Shown here: positions 46,937 through 55,959 of the stretch, piece by piece
How the letters are laid out: each line of letters begins with the position of its first letter
Position numbering within the stretch: position 1 is the stretch's first letter
NCBI RefSeq assembly: GCF_000411475.1
Contig: NZ_KE150464.1
Coordinates: 310,001 to 374,000, forward strand
Direction: 5' to 3'
Source of the DNA: Streptococcus sp. HPH0090
GTDB lineage: Bacteria > Bacillota > Bacilli > Lactobacillales > Streptococcaceae
DNA length: 64,000 nucleotides
Notes under the pieces: model-generated
What the model saw: the letters and a program-made list of their open reading frames with translations, nothing else
What the model was told of the DNA's origin: nothing
Database searches by the model: none
Position numbers and translations under genes: made by a program

Positions 46937-47314
46937 GTGAAGATTAGAATGAGAAATACCATCAAGTTCGATGAACAATTGGAAGTAATCGATCAACTTT
47001 ATGATGTTGAATTACGTGAAAAGGGCGATTTTTCCTATCTCCTTTTTTACAATGAAGACCAAGAAAAAGTAGTTTTGAAATTTAATGGGGAGGAACTGGT
47101 CATGACACGTTTCTCAAATCCCAAGACCATCATGCGTTTTCTCAAGGATACTGATAGTTTAGCCTATATTCCAACACCTATGGGACTGCAGGAGTTTATC
47201 ATCCAAACAAGCCACTACGATGTTGGTGAAGAGAAGATTGAACTAGCCTACCAACTACAAAACAAAGAAGGAGTTCCATTTGCCAACTACCGTTTAGAAA
47301 TTACTTGGGGATAA
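46937..47314 (+). CDS. DUF1934 (YwiB-like) protein
   Basis: 125 residues, predicted beta-barrel of the lipocalin-like YwiB family. Function unknown. Start codon is GTG with AGAGGA upstream; an ATG four codons later is possible. Visible: QLYDVELREKGDFSYLLFYN shown in part as VELREKGDFSYL, and YIPTPMGLQEF. Divergent from the HD gene; extended -10 TGG TAAAAT lies upstream. Confidence 0.85.
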   Translation: MKIRMRNTIKFDEQLEVIDQLYDVELREKGDFSYLLFYNEDQEKVVLKFNGEELVMTRFSNPKTIMRFLKDTDSLAYIPTPMGLQEFIIQTSHYDVGEEKIELAYQLQNKEGVPFANYRLEITWG

Positions 47315-47320
47315 GAAAAA

Positions 47321-47500
47321 GAGGCTGGGACAAAAGTCCTAGCCTCTAAATTGTCTTTGGATTGTCGAGCAAGACGCAGTGGTTGAGTGGGCTCTACTAC
47401 GCTGATTTCATCAGCTTTTACAGCCCTACTCAACTGTGCGGAGGTGGGACGACGAAATCGAATTCTAACGAATTACCGATTTCTGCCCCACTCTCATTTG
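47321..47500. repeat. GAGGCTGGGAC-type intergenic repeat with hairpin ends
   Basis: About 180 bp. The left end GAGGCTGGGAC pairs with GTCCTAGCCTC. The centre has nested GAGTGGGCT/AGCCCTACTC and GCTGAT/ATCAGC stems. The right end pairs GAGGTGGGAC and CGAAATCG with the terminal CCCCACTCTC segment. The outer ends form an imperfect terminal inverted repeat. Sequences of this kind are frequent in mitis-group genomes; it resembles a non-coding mobile repeat (MITE-like) and lies between convergent genes. Confidence 0.65.
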
Positions 47501-48576
47501 ATATACAGTTCCTGATTTTTCAAGACGATTTCACGTACACTTGCAAATTTCTTCAGTTTTTTAAGTTCTTCTGGATGTGTCACAAGAGTGATGACATAGC
47601 CTTCTTTACCCATACGTCCTGTACGACCTGCACGGTGAGTGTAAGTTTCCGTGTCTCTAGGGACATCAAAGTTAATCACGCATTCCAAGCTATCAATGTC
47701 GATACCACGAGCGAGAAGGTCTGTGGCAAGAAGTAGTGTCAGTTGATTATCTTTGAATTTTTCTAGAATAACTTTTCTAAATTTGACGTTGACATCGCTA
47801 GCTAGCGAAACTGCTAAAACATCACGATATTGTAATTTTTCCTCCGCGCTTCCAAGGTCTGACAAGCTATTAAAGAAGACAAGACCACGGAAATCTTCAA
47901 CCTGTGCCAGTTTACGAAGCATATCTACTCTGTGACGTTGGTCTACTTGCATGTAGAAGTGTTGAATATTGTCTAACTTTTGGTCTGATAGATCAATGAC
48001 GCGCGTGTTAGGTGCAATCTTATCTTGGTCAAATTTGGTAGTGGCACTCATGTAAATAAGTTGATGGTCACGAGGTGCATAGTTGGTAATTTTCTCGACA
48101 AAATGAATTTGAGAATCATCAAGGAGCTGGTCGAATTCATCAAGAATGATTGTTTCCACGTTCATCATCTTGATTTTTTTCAACTTAATCAGTTCAAAGA
48201 TACGACCAGGAGTTCCAATCAGGATTTCTGGTCCTTTTTTAAGTCGTTCAATTTGGCGTTTTTGGCTAGAACCGGATAGAAATAGCTGAGCTGTTAATCC
48301 GATGGCCTCACCCCAGGTTTTAGTGACTTCAAAAATTTGTCCAGCAAGCTCAGTATTAGGTGCTAAAATCAATAATTGTTGGGCTTTTTTCTTTTGCAGT
48401 TTGAGAAGACTAGGTAGGAGATAGGCTAAAGTCTTTCCTGTTCCAGTAGGACTGACTCCAAGTAGGTTTTCACCTTCTGTTATAGGTTCAAAAAGTTGAG
48501 TTTGAATGGGGGTGAATTCTTGGAAACCGAGTTGGTCAAGGAGTTCAAGCCATTCGGTAGGTAGTTTGGTTTTCAT
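47494..48576 (-). CDS. DEAD-box-family RNA helicase
   Basis: 360 residues, one compact two-domain helicase core without C-terminal extension. Visible: Q motif (FTPIQTQLF), Walker A SPTGTGKT, PNTELAGQ, motif II as DEFD instead of DEAD, SAT, and motif VI HRAGRTGRMG. It unwinds RNA, probably in ribosome assembly or RNA decay. Its start overlaps the oxidoreductase by four bases. Confidence 0.93.
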   Translation of the reverse strand: MKTKLPTEWLELLDQLGFQEFTPIQTQLFEPITEGENLLGVSPTGTGKTLAYLLPSLLKLQKKKAQQLLILAPNTELAGQIFEVTKTWGEAIGLTAQLFLSGSSQKRQIERLKKGPEILIGTPGRIFELIKLKKIKMMNVETIILDEFDQLLDDSQIHFVEKITNYAPRDHQLIYMSATTKFDQDKIAPNTRVIDLSDQKLDNIQHFYMQVDQRHRVDMLRKLAQVEDFRGLVFFNSLSDLGSAEEKLQYRDVLAVSLASDVNVKFRKVILEKFKDNQLTLLLATDLLARGIDIDSLECVINFDVPRDTETYTHRAGRTGRMGKEGYVITLVTHPEELKKLKKFASVREIVLKNQELYIK

Positions 48577-49550
48577 TTTTCTGCCTCAAATCTAATGCCA
48601 GCATTCTGGCGCATGGTGTAAAGTAGGTTGTGGACGTGTGTCGCATCATCAATCCAAGATTGGTAGAGAGTCAGGTCTGCTTGCTTGATCATGTTTGCAA
48701 AAGCAGCAACTTCCTCAGTCATGTTGTGAGGAGCCTGCTGGATAGCTAGATGTGTTTCATTACATTGATGATCTTTAAAAATAGCTGATTGGACATGCTC
48801 GATTGTATTAAGTGTCAAGGTTCCATCAGTAGTATAAATCTCACAAGGAAGATTAGAAGTGATATTCTTTCCTGCTTTGATATGCACTTGATAGTCAGGA
48901 TATGAGAGAATACCATCCCCATTTAAATCAATGCTATTATCTAGTTTCTGAGCTTGATAGGTTGCATGAGTCGGTTTTCCAAATAAGCGAACAGCAGCGT
49001 AGATTGGATAAATACCAAGATCCATAAGTGCACCACCTGCAAAACGGTCTGAGAAAACATTAGGAGTATCGCCAACAAGAAGGTTAGGCATCTTAGAAGA
49101 ATATTTAGCGTAGTTAAAGTCTGCACCAAGAATTTGTTTGTTCGCAAGAAAGTCTTTGATTGTGGCAAAAGCATCTTCGTGGTAGTTTCTTGCTGCTTCA
49201 AAGATAAAACATTTATTATCTTTAGCCGTTTGAACTAATTCCTGCCATTCTTGTGGTTGAGTCACCGCTGGTTTTTCAAGGATAACATGTTTTCCAGCAG
49301 ATAAAGCCATCTTTGCCTGACTAAAATGCAGGGAATTCGGACTAGCAATGTATACCACATCGAATGAATCATTAAAGAAATCATTTAGCTGATCAAATAG
49401 CTTAACGCCTTGATACTGTTCAACAAACTTTTTTGCGGTTTCTATTTTTCTAGAATAGACTGTAGCCAGTTGAAATTTCCCGCTAGTATGGGCAGCCTCT
49501 AGAAAATGATGGCTGATTGAACTAGTTCCTATGATACCAAGTTTTAGCAT
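48573..49550 (-). CDS. Gfo/Idh/MocA family oxidoreductase
   Basis: 325 residues. NAD(P)-dependent dehydrogenase of the Gfo/Idh/MocA type; substrate unknown. Visible: Rossmann motif LGIIGTSSISHHFLEAA, the EKPAVTQP catalytic-Lys motif (residue about 95) and a C-terminal alpha/beta domain. The start at 49550 has AAAGGAG upstream. First gene of the minus-strand operon; TGA TATAAT at 49585-49590 (complement) is the likely -10. Confidence 0.92.
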   Translation of the reverse strand: MLKLGIIGTSSISHHFLEAAHTSGKFQLATVYSRKIETAKKFVEQYQGVKLFDQLNDFFNDSFDVVYIASPNSLHFSQAKMALSAGKHVILEKPAVTQPQEWQELVQTAKDNKCFIFEAARNYHEDAFATIKDFLANKQILGADFNYAKYSSKMPNLLVGDTPNVFSDRFAGGALMDLGIYPIYAAVRLFGKPTHATYQAQKLDNSIDLNGDGILSYPDYQVHIKAGKNITSNLPCEIYTTDGTLTLNTIEHVQSAIFKDHQCNETHLAIQQAPHNMTEEVAAFANMIKQADLTLYQSWIDDATHVHNLLYTMRQNAGIRFEAEK

Positions 49551-49696
49551 AGTTACTCCTTTTCCACAAGTAATGATTGATTTCATTATATCATAGAAAG
49601 AGCCAACTCGTTAGCTTGAGATAATTCTTTTGCTTTGATACTTCGAAATTTCTAGAAAAAATGGTACAATAGTTACAGTATATTTAGGAGATTAGT

Positions 49697-50392
49697 ATGA
49701 GATTATTACCTATGAGAAAAATTTCTCGTCATTCAAAAAGATTGGCGCTTTTTTTGACTTTTTGTGCAGGTTATGTCGATGCCTATACGTTTATTGTAAG
49801 AGGGAATACCTTAGTCGCTGGGCAAACGGGGAATGTGGTATTTCTATCAGTCGGAATCGTTCAGAGAAATTTGGCTGATGCTGAAATAAAGATATTGACA
49901 CTTTTATCTTTCATGTTAGGCGTTTTTTTGCTTACGATTTACAAGGAAAAACTTCGCATTGTTAAAAAAACCATTCTATCACTTGTTCCATTAGCTATTT
50001 TATCATTGATAATCGGCTTTGTTCCATTGAGTGTTGATAACATGTTTATTATTCCTCCTCTGGCTTTTTGTATGGGTCTCGTTACAACAGCTTTTGGAGA
50101 GGTTTCTGGAATTGCCTATAATAATGCCTTTATGACGGGAAATATCAAACGCACCATGTTGGCTTTTGGCGAATACGTCCGGACCAAGCATACAGCCTTT
50201 TTGATGGAAGGATTGATTTTTGTGAGCCTACTTGTTAGTTTCATTCTAGGAGTAGTATTTTCAGCTTACTTAACGATTATCTTCAACGAAAAAACGATAT
50301 TAGGTGTCCCTATCATGATGAGTATTTTTTATCTAAGTATGGTTTTATCTTCTTTGCGAAAAAAGTCTAATAAAAGGCTGAATTTTGAGTGA
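49697..50392 (+). CDS. YoaK family (DUF1275) membrane protein
   Basis: 231 residues, about six membrane spans. The family is found in many bacteria; the role is unknown. Visible: LTFCAGYVDAYTFIVRG, GNTLVAGQTGNVVFLSVG and NNAFMTGNIKRTM. The ATG at 49697 has TTAGGAGA upstream. Extended -10 TGG TACAAT lies upstream, divergent from the oxidoreductase. Confidence 0.85.
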   Translation: MRLLPMRKISRHSKRLALFLTFCAGYVDAYTFIVRGNTLVAGQTGNVVFLSVGIVQRNLADAEIKILTLLSFMLGVFLLTIYKEKLRIVKKTILSLVPLAILSLIIGFVPLSVDNMFIIPPLAFCMGLVTTAFGEVSGIAYNNAFMTGNIKRTMLAFGEYVRTKHTAFLMEGLIFVSLLVSFILGVVFSAYLTIIFNEKTILGVPIMMSIFYLSMVLSSLRKKSNKRLNFE

Positions 50393-50398
50393 AAATAC

Positions 50399-50427
50399 TT
50401 GTCAAAAATTTGGAATCATGCTATACT
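50399..50427 (+). promoter_or_regulatory. rplU-prp-rpmA promoter
   Basis: TTGTCA, 17-base spacer, TATACT. It predicts a leader of about 230 bases. Confidence 0.75.
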
Positions 50428-50433
50428 TGTAGA

Positions 50434-50661
50434 GTTGACTATGCACAGTCCTGTGCAACCGCACGAACATCGTTGCTCGTCGTATAACAAATTTAAACTT
50501 TGTCATTATCGCCTTGCCTAACACAAGTTATGTCTTCGGCTCAATTCCTAGTTTATTCTTTGTTATACTAAGAGCTCTTCTTTTAAGTGGTTCGTCCCAC
50601 GATGCTAGGCGAGTCTTCACAAAAATTCGGGGAAACCCCAAAAAATCATAGGAGGTGCATA
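50434..50661 (+). ncRNA. Structured 5' leader of rplU (L21-leader candidate)
   Basis: About 228 bases with no open frame of note and several paired segments: GCACAG/CTGTGC near 50453-50466, GTGG/CCAC around 50588-50604 and GGGG/CCCC at 50632-50640 close to the ribosome site GGAGGTG. An L21-leader family in Firmicutes lies upstream of rplU; the position and length fit, but the exact fold is not proven here. Confidence 0.55.
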
Positions 50662-50976
50662 ATGAGCACATACGCAATTATCAAAACTGGCGGAAAACAA
50701 GTTAAAGTTGAAGTTGGTCAAGCAGTTTACGTTGAAAAATTGAACGTTGAAGCTGGTCAAGAAGTTACTTTTAACGAAGTTGTTCTTGTTGGTGGTGAAA
50801 ACACTGTTGTCGGAACTCCACTTGTTGCTGGAGCTACTGTAGTTGGAACTGTTGAAAAACAAGGAAAACAAAAGAAAGTTGTTACTTACAAGTACAAACC
50901 TAAAAAAGGTAGCCACCGTAAACAAGGTCATCGTCAACCATACACTAAAGTTGTCATCAACGCAATCAACGCTTAA
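50662..50976 (+). CDS. rplU: 50S ribosomal protein L21
   Basis: 104 residues. Visible: [19 protein letters not shown], then [20 protein letters not shown] and RQPYTKVVI. The start at 50662 follows GGAGGTGCATA; an in-frame ATG 75 bases earlier lies inside the leader. First gene of the rplU-prp-rpmA operon, with strong codon bias. Confidence 0.99.
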
Positions 50977-50982
50977 TTTTAA

Positions 50983-51336
<354 letters not shown>

Positions 51337-51352
51337 CACGGAGGAAAACATT

Positions 51353-51646
51353 ATGTTAAAAATGACTCTTAACAACTTGCAACTTTTCGCCCACAAAAAA
51401 GGTGGAGGTTCTACATCAAACGGACGTGATTCACAAGCTAAACGTCTTGGAGCTAAAGCAGCTGACGGACAAACTGTTTCAGGTGGATCAATCCTTTACC
51501 GTCAACGTGGTACACACATCTATCCAGGTGTAAACGTTGGACGTGGTGGAGACGATACTTTGTTCGCTAAAGTTGAAGGCGTAGTACGTTTCGAACGTAA
51601 AGGTCGCGATAAGAAACAGGTTTCTGTTTACCCAATCGCAAAATAA
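51353..51646 (+). CDS. rpmA: 50S ribosomal protein L27
   Basis: 97 residues. L27 reaches the peptidyl-transferase centre. The N-terminal extension [12 protein letters not shown] followed by [14 protein letters not shown] fits cleavage by Prp after LQLF. Visible also: [20 protein letters not shown]. Ribosome site CGGAGG is strong. Terminator follows. Confidence 0.99.
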   Translation: MLKMTLNNLQLFAHKKGGGSTSNGRDSQAKRLGAKAADGQTVSGGSILYRQRGTHIYPGVNVGRGGDDTLFAKVEGVVRFERKGRDKKQVSVYPIAK

Positions 51647-51656
51647 ACATTAAATA

Positions 51657-51689
51657 AGGCTTTCCAAGATTTTTGGAAAGCTTTTTTTC
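51657..51689 (+). terminator. Terminator of the rplU-prp-rpmA operon
   Basis: GGCTTTCCAA pairs with TTGGAAAGCT around a short loop, followed by T. Confidence 0.9.
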
Positions 51690-51803
51690 TTGTACAATAT
51701 TAGTATCAGTTATTTTTTAAGTTTACTTCAAAAACTATTCTGAATCAATAAAATCTTAAGGAACTTATTTGATTTATTATGATAGATAATAAGAAAGAAA
51801 TAT

Positions 51804-51811
51804 GGTATAAT
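51804..51811 (+). promoter_or_regulatory. murA2 promoter, extended -10
   Basis: TGG-type extended element then TATAAT (51806-51811). Transcription near 51818 gives a leader of about 41 bases that contains the frame ATG-AAT-AAA-TAG at 51827-51838. Confidence 0.6.
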
Positions 51812-51858
51812 ATAGGGTGAGACCTTATGAATAAATAGTGAAAGAGTATATAAAAATA

Positions 51859-53118
51859 ATGAAAAAAATTGTCATTAACGGTGGACGCCCATTAAAGGGT
51901 GAGATAACCATCAGTGGAGCGAAAAATAGTGTAGTAGCTCTGATTCCAGCTATTATTTTGTCAGATGATGTAGTTATTTTGGACTGTGTTCCAGACATCT
52001 CTGACGTTGCTAGTTTGATTGATATCATGGAAATTATGGGTGCTAGTGTAAAGCGCTATGATGATGTTTTAGAGATTGATCCTCGTGGTGTTCAAAATAA
52101 ACCAATGCCATATGGTAAAATCAACAGTCTTCGCGCATCCTATTATTTCTACGGTAGTCTTCTTGGACGTTTCGGTGAAGCAACAGTAGGTTTACCTGGT
52201 GGATGTGACTTGGGACCTCGTCCGATTGACTTGCATTTAAAAGCCTTCGAAGCCATGGGTGCTAAGACAACCTATGAGGGAGACAATATGAATCTCTCAA
52301 CAAACGGCTCTAGATTACAAGGCGCTCATATTTATATGGATACTGTTAGTGTCGGAGCAACTATTAACACAATGCTTGCAGCGGTAAAAGCTCAAGGACG
52401 TACAGTCATTGAAAACGCGGCTAGAGAGCCTGAAATCATTGATGTAGCTACATTGTTAAATAATATGGGAGCTCATATTCGTGGTGCAGGTACAGATATG
52501 ATTACTATCGATGGTGTTGAATCTCTACACGGCACACGCCATCAGGTAATTCCTGACCGTATTGAAGCAGGGACTTATATTGCAATGGCTGCTGCTGTGG
52601 GGCAAGGAATCCGTATCAACAATGTACTTTATGAACATTTAGAAGGTTTCATTGCGAAACTTGAAGAAATGGGTGTTCATATGACGGTTTCTGAAGATAG
52701 TATCTACGTTGAAGAACAAACAAATCTTAAGGCTGTGAATATCAAAACAGCTCCATATCCAGGATTTGCTACAGACCTTCAACAACCGATTACCCCTCTT
52801 TTGTTGAAAGCAGAAGGACGAGGAACACTGATTGATACCATTTATGAAAAACGTGTCAACCATGTCTTCGAATTAGCCAAAATGAATGCAGATATTTCTA
52901 CAACGAATGACCATATTTTCTACAAGGGTGGCAATCCTTTACACGGTGCAAGTGTAAGAGCGACTGACTTACGTGCAGGAGCTGCCTTGGTTATTGCTGG
53001 ATTAATGGCTGAAGGTAGAACAGAAATTACTAGTGTAGAGTTCATTTTAAGAGGCTACTCAAATATTATTGAAAAATTACGTAACCTTGGAGCAGATATT
53101 GAGCTAATCGAAGATTAG
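51859..53118 (+). CDS. UDP-N-acetylglucosamine 1-carboxyvinyltransferase (MurA2/MurZ type)
   Basis: 419 residues. It adds enolpyruvate to UDP-GlcNAc, the first committed step of peptidoglycan synthesis, and is the fosfomycin target. Visible: [18 protein letters not shown], the catalytic Cys116 in [18 protein letters not shown], and [16 protein letters not shown] near the end. The N terminus and length match the second streptococcal MurA. Start choice: ATG 51859 (MKKIVINGG), although its ribosome site is weak; an in-frame GTG at 51838 overlaps the upstream mini-frame stop. Confidence 0.93.
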   Translation: MKKIVINGGRPLKGEITISGAKNSVVALIPAIILSDDVVILDCVPDISDVASLIDIMEIMGASVKRYDDVLEIDPRGVQNKPMPYGKINSLRASYYFYGSLLGRFGEATVGLPGGCDLGPRPIDLHLKAFEAMGAKTTYEGDNMNLSTNGSRLQGAHIYMDTVSVGATINTMLAAVKAQGRTVIENAAREPEIIDVATLLNNMGAHIRGAGTDMITIDGVESLHGTRHQVIPDRIEAGTYIAMAAAVGQGIRINNVLYEHLEGFIAKLEEMGVHMTVSEDSIYVEEQTNLKAVNIKTAPYPGFATDLQQPITPLLLKAEGRGTLIDTIYEKRVNHVFELAKMNADISTTNDHIFYKGGNPLHGASVRATDLRAGAALVIAGLMAEGRTEITSVEFILRGYSNIIEKLRNLGADIELIED

Positions 53119-53135
53119 CCATTTTGAGGAACACA

Positions 53136-53687
53136 ATGAATATCTGGACAAAATTAGCAATGTATTCTTTCTATGAGACGGAACGTTTGTTTTTCCGTCC
53201 ATTCTTTTTTACGGATGTAGATGACTTTCATGCTCTAGCATCAGACCCTGAAAATCTCCAATTTATTTTTCCTACGCAAGCCAGCATTGAGGAAAGCCAA
53301 TATGCTCTTGCTAACTACTTTATGAAATCACCCTTGGGAATTTGGGCGATTTGTGATAAGAAAGCACAGAAGATGATTGGAGCCATCAAGTTTGAAAAGC
53401 TAGATGAAATTCGTAAAGAAGCGGAAATTGGCTATTTTTTAAGGAAAGATTATTGGTCTCAGGGATATATGACGGAAGCAGTGACTAAATTACGTGATTT
53501 GTCTATGGATCAGTTTGAATTAAAGCAACTTTCTATTGTGACGCATCTAGAAAATAGTGCTAGTCAAAAGGTTGCACAAAAATCAGGCTTCGTTCTATAT
53601 CGCCGTTTCAAGGGTAGTGATCGATATACTCGTAAGATGCGGGATTATCTAGAATTTCGCTATACAAAAGGAGAGCTAAATGAGTAA
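53136..53687 (+). CDS. GNAT-family N-acetyltransferase
   Basis: 183 residues. RimJ/RimL-type GNAT fold: TERLFFRPFFFTDVDDFH, EAEIGYFLRKDYWSQGYMTEA (acetyl-CoA binding) and the NSASQKVAQKSGF end. Substrate unknown. Start at 53136 has TGAGGA just upstream. It lies 17 bases after murA2 and overlaps the next gene by 8 bases, so operon. Confidence 0.85.
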   Translation: MNIWTKLAMYSFYETERLFFRPFFFTDVDDFHALASDPENLQFIFPTQASIEESQYALANYFMKSPLGIWAICDKKAQKMIGAIKFEKLDEIRKEAEIGYFLRKDYWSQGYMTEAVTKLRDLSMDQFELKQLSIVTHLENSASQKVAQKSGFVLYRRFKGSDRYTRKMRDYLEFRYTKGELNE

Positions 53688-54957
53688 ACACCAAGAAATT
53701 TTAGCTTATTTAGAAGAATTACCAGTCGGAAAACGGGTCAGTGTTCGAAGTATTTCAAATAGACTGGGAGTGAGTGATGGTACAGCTTATCGTGCTATCA
53801 AAGAAGCTGAAAATAGAGGATTGGTTGAAACACGTCCTCGAAGTGGAACTGTTCGTGTCAAATCAAAAAAAGTTGCCATTGAGAAACTCACTTTTGCGGA
53901 AATTGCAGAAGTCACTGGTTCAGAGGTTTTAGCTGGTCAAGCTGGGTTGGACAGAGAATTTAGTAAATTTTCCATAGGAGCGATGACCGAGAAGAATATC
54001 CTTTCTTACCTTCATGATGGTGGGCTAGTCATTGTCGGTGACCGAACACGCATCCAGTTGTTGGCATTAGAAAACGAAAATGCTGTCTTGGTCACAGGTG
54101 GATTTGAAGTTCATAAAGATGTTTTGAACGCAGCTGATAAGAAGAATATCCCAGTGTTACGCAGTAAACATGATACATTTACCATTGCGACTATGATTAA
54201 CCGAGCTTTGTCAAATGTTCAAATAAAGACGGATATTTTAACTGTTGAAAAAATCTATCGTACTTGTCATGAATATGGTTTTTTACAGGAAACGGATACT
54301 GTTAAAGATTACTTAGATTTAGTTCGTAAGAATAGAAGTAGTCGCTTCCCTGTTATCAATCAGCATAAGGTTGTTGTGGGTGTCGTGACCATGCGTGATG
54401 CTGGAGATAAATCACCAGGAACTACCATTGATAAGGTCATGACAAGAACTGTCTACATGACCGGTTTAGCCACAAATATTGCTAACGTGAGCCAGAGAAT
54501 GATTGCAGAAGATTTTGAAATTGTACCTGTTGTACGGAGCAATCAAACCTTGCTTGGTGTCATTACTAGACGTGATGTCATGGAAAAAATGAGTCGTTCT
54601 CAGGTCTCAACTTTACCAACCTTTTCAGAACAGATTGGACAGAAGTTGTCTTATCATCATGATGAAGTTGTTATTACAGTCGAACCCTTTATGTTAGAAA
54701 AAAATGGTGTTCTGGCTAATGGTGTTCTTTCAGAAATCTTGACTCATATGACGCAAGACTTGGTCGTTAATAGCGGGCGTAACCTCATCATTGAACAAAT
54801 GTTGATTTACTTCTTACAGGCTGTTCAGATTGATGATGTTCTACGGATTCAAGCTAGAATTATTCATCATACGAGACGATCGGCTATTATTGATTATGAC
54901 ATTTATCTCAATCATCAAATTGTATCAAAAGCAAATGTAACTGTAAAAATTAATTAG
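53680..54957 (+). CDS. Transcription regulator with HTH, DRTGG, CBS and hotdog domains (YtoI/CBS-type)
   Basis: 425 residues in four parts: an N-terminal winged helix (about 1-65, RSISNRLGVSDGTAYRAIKE), a DRTGG domain (about 70-190, IVGDRTRIQLLALENE), two CBS domains (about 195-310, VMTRTVYMTGLAT and GVITRRDVMEKM), and a hotdog-type C-terminal domain (about 320-425). CBS domains usually sense adenine nucleotides. It probably controls genes in response to a nucleotide or thioester; targets unknown. In operon with murA2 and map. Confidence 0.85.
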   Translation: MSKHQEILAYLEELPVGKRVSVRSISNRLGVSDGTAYRAIKEAENRGLVETRPRSGTVRVKSKKVAIEKLTFAEIAEVTGSEVLAGQAGLDREFSKFSIGAMTEKNILSYLHDGGLVIVGDRTRIQLLALENENAVLVTGGFEVHKDVLNAADKKNIPVLRSKHDTFTIATMINRALSNVQIKTDILTVEKIYRTCHEYGFLQETDTVKDYLDLVRKNRSSRFPVINQHKVVVGVVTMRDAGDKSPGTTIDKVMTRTVYMTGLATNIANVSQRMIAEDFEIVPVVRSNQTLLGVITRRDVMEKMSRSQVSTLPTFSEQIGQKLSYHHDEVVITVEPFMLEKNGVLANGVLSEILTHMTQDLVVNSGRNLIIEQMLIYFLQAVQIDDVLRIQARIIHHTRRSAIIDYDIYLNHQIVSKANVTVKIN

Positions 54958-54972
54958 AATCTAGGAGTAAAC

Positions 54973-55833
54973 ATGATTACATTAAAATCAGCTAGAGAAA
55001 TCGAAGCTATGGATAAGGCCGGCGATTTTCTTGCGAGCATTCACATTGGCTTGCGTGATATCATCAAGCCAGGTGTTGATATGTGGGAAGTAGAAGAGTA
55101 TGTTCGCCGTCGTTGTAAAGAAGAGAATTTCCTTCCACTACAGATTGGTGTTGATGGAGCAATGATGGACTATCCATATGCAACCTGCTGTTCGCTCAAT
55201 GACGAAGTAGCACACGCCTTCCCTCGTCATTATATCCTCAAAGAGGGTGACCTTCTCAAGGTTGATATGGTTCTTGGTGGGCCAATCGCGAAGTCTGACC
55301 TCAATGTTTCTAAACTCAATTTTAACAACGTTGAGCAGATGAAAAAATATACTCAAAACTTTACGGGTGGTTTGGCTGATTCTTGTTGGGCATACGCAGT
55401 TGGTAAACCATCAGAAGAAGTTAAAAACTTGATGGACGTGACCAAGGAAGCTATGTATAAGGGTATCGAGCAAGCTGTTGTTGGTAACCGAATTGGCGAT
55501 ATTGGTGCAGCGATTCAAGAATATGCTGAAAGTCGTGGATACGGTGTTGTCCGCGATCTTGTAGGACACGGTGTTGGCCCAACTATGCATGAAGAACCAA
55601 TGGTTCCTAACTATGGTGTAGCTGGTCGTGGTCTCCGTCTTCGTGAAGGTATGGTTTTGACAATCGAACCTATGATTAATACAGGTGATTGGGAAATCGA
55701 TACAGATATGAAGACAGGTTGGGCGCACAAAACTATCGACGGTGGTCTATCATGTCAGTATGAACACCAGTTTGTTATTACCAAGGATGGACCTGTAATC
55801 TTGACAAGTCAAGGTGAAGAGGGAACTTATTAA
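54973..55833 (+). CDS. map: Methionine aminopeptidase, type I
   Basis: 286 residues. It removes the initiator Met from nascent proteins. Metal ligands are visible: Asp in KVDMVLGG, Asp in SDLNVSKLN, His in LVGHGVGPTMHEEP, Glu in TIEPMINTG and Glu in YEHQFVITKDG. An inserted loop of about 20 residues around NFNNVEQMKKYTQNF resembles other streptococcal enzymes. Last gene of the murA2 operon, followed by a terminator. Confidence 0.95.
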   Translation: MITLKSAREIEAMDKAGDFLASIHIGLRDIIKPGVDMWEVEEYVRRRCKEENFLPLQIGVDGAMMDYPYATCCSLNDEVAHAFPRHYILKEGDLLKVDMVLGGPIAKSDLNVSKLNFNNVEQMKKYTQNFTGGLADSCWAYAVGKPSEEVKNLMDVTKEAMYKGIEQAVVGNRIGDIGAAIQEYAESRGYGVVRDLVGHGVGPTMHEEPMVPNYGVAGRGLRLREGMVLTIEPMINTGDWEIDTDMKTGWAHKTIDGGLSCQYEHQFVITKDGPVILTSQGEEGTY

Positions 55834-55835
55834 TC

Positions 55836-55861
55836 AAAAAGGGAGCTGAGCTCCTTTTTTT
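55836..55861 (+). terminator. map terminator
   Basis: AAAGGGAGCT pairs with a GCTCC/TTTT side around GA, followed by T. Confidence 0.85.
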
Positions 55862-55959
55862 ATTCGTTAAAGTTGAAATCAAATTTGCGTAGCAGATATC
55901 TTACAAACGTTTTCTTTTATAGTAAAATAAAAGATGACTATATGAAAGAAGGTTCTTAA

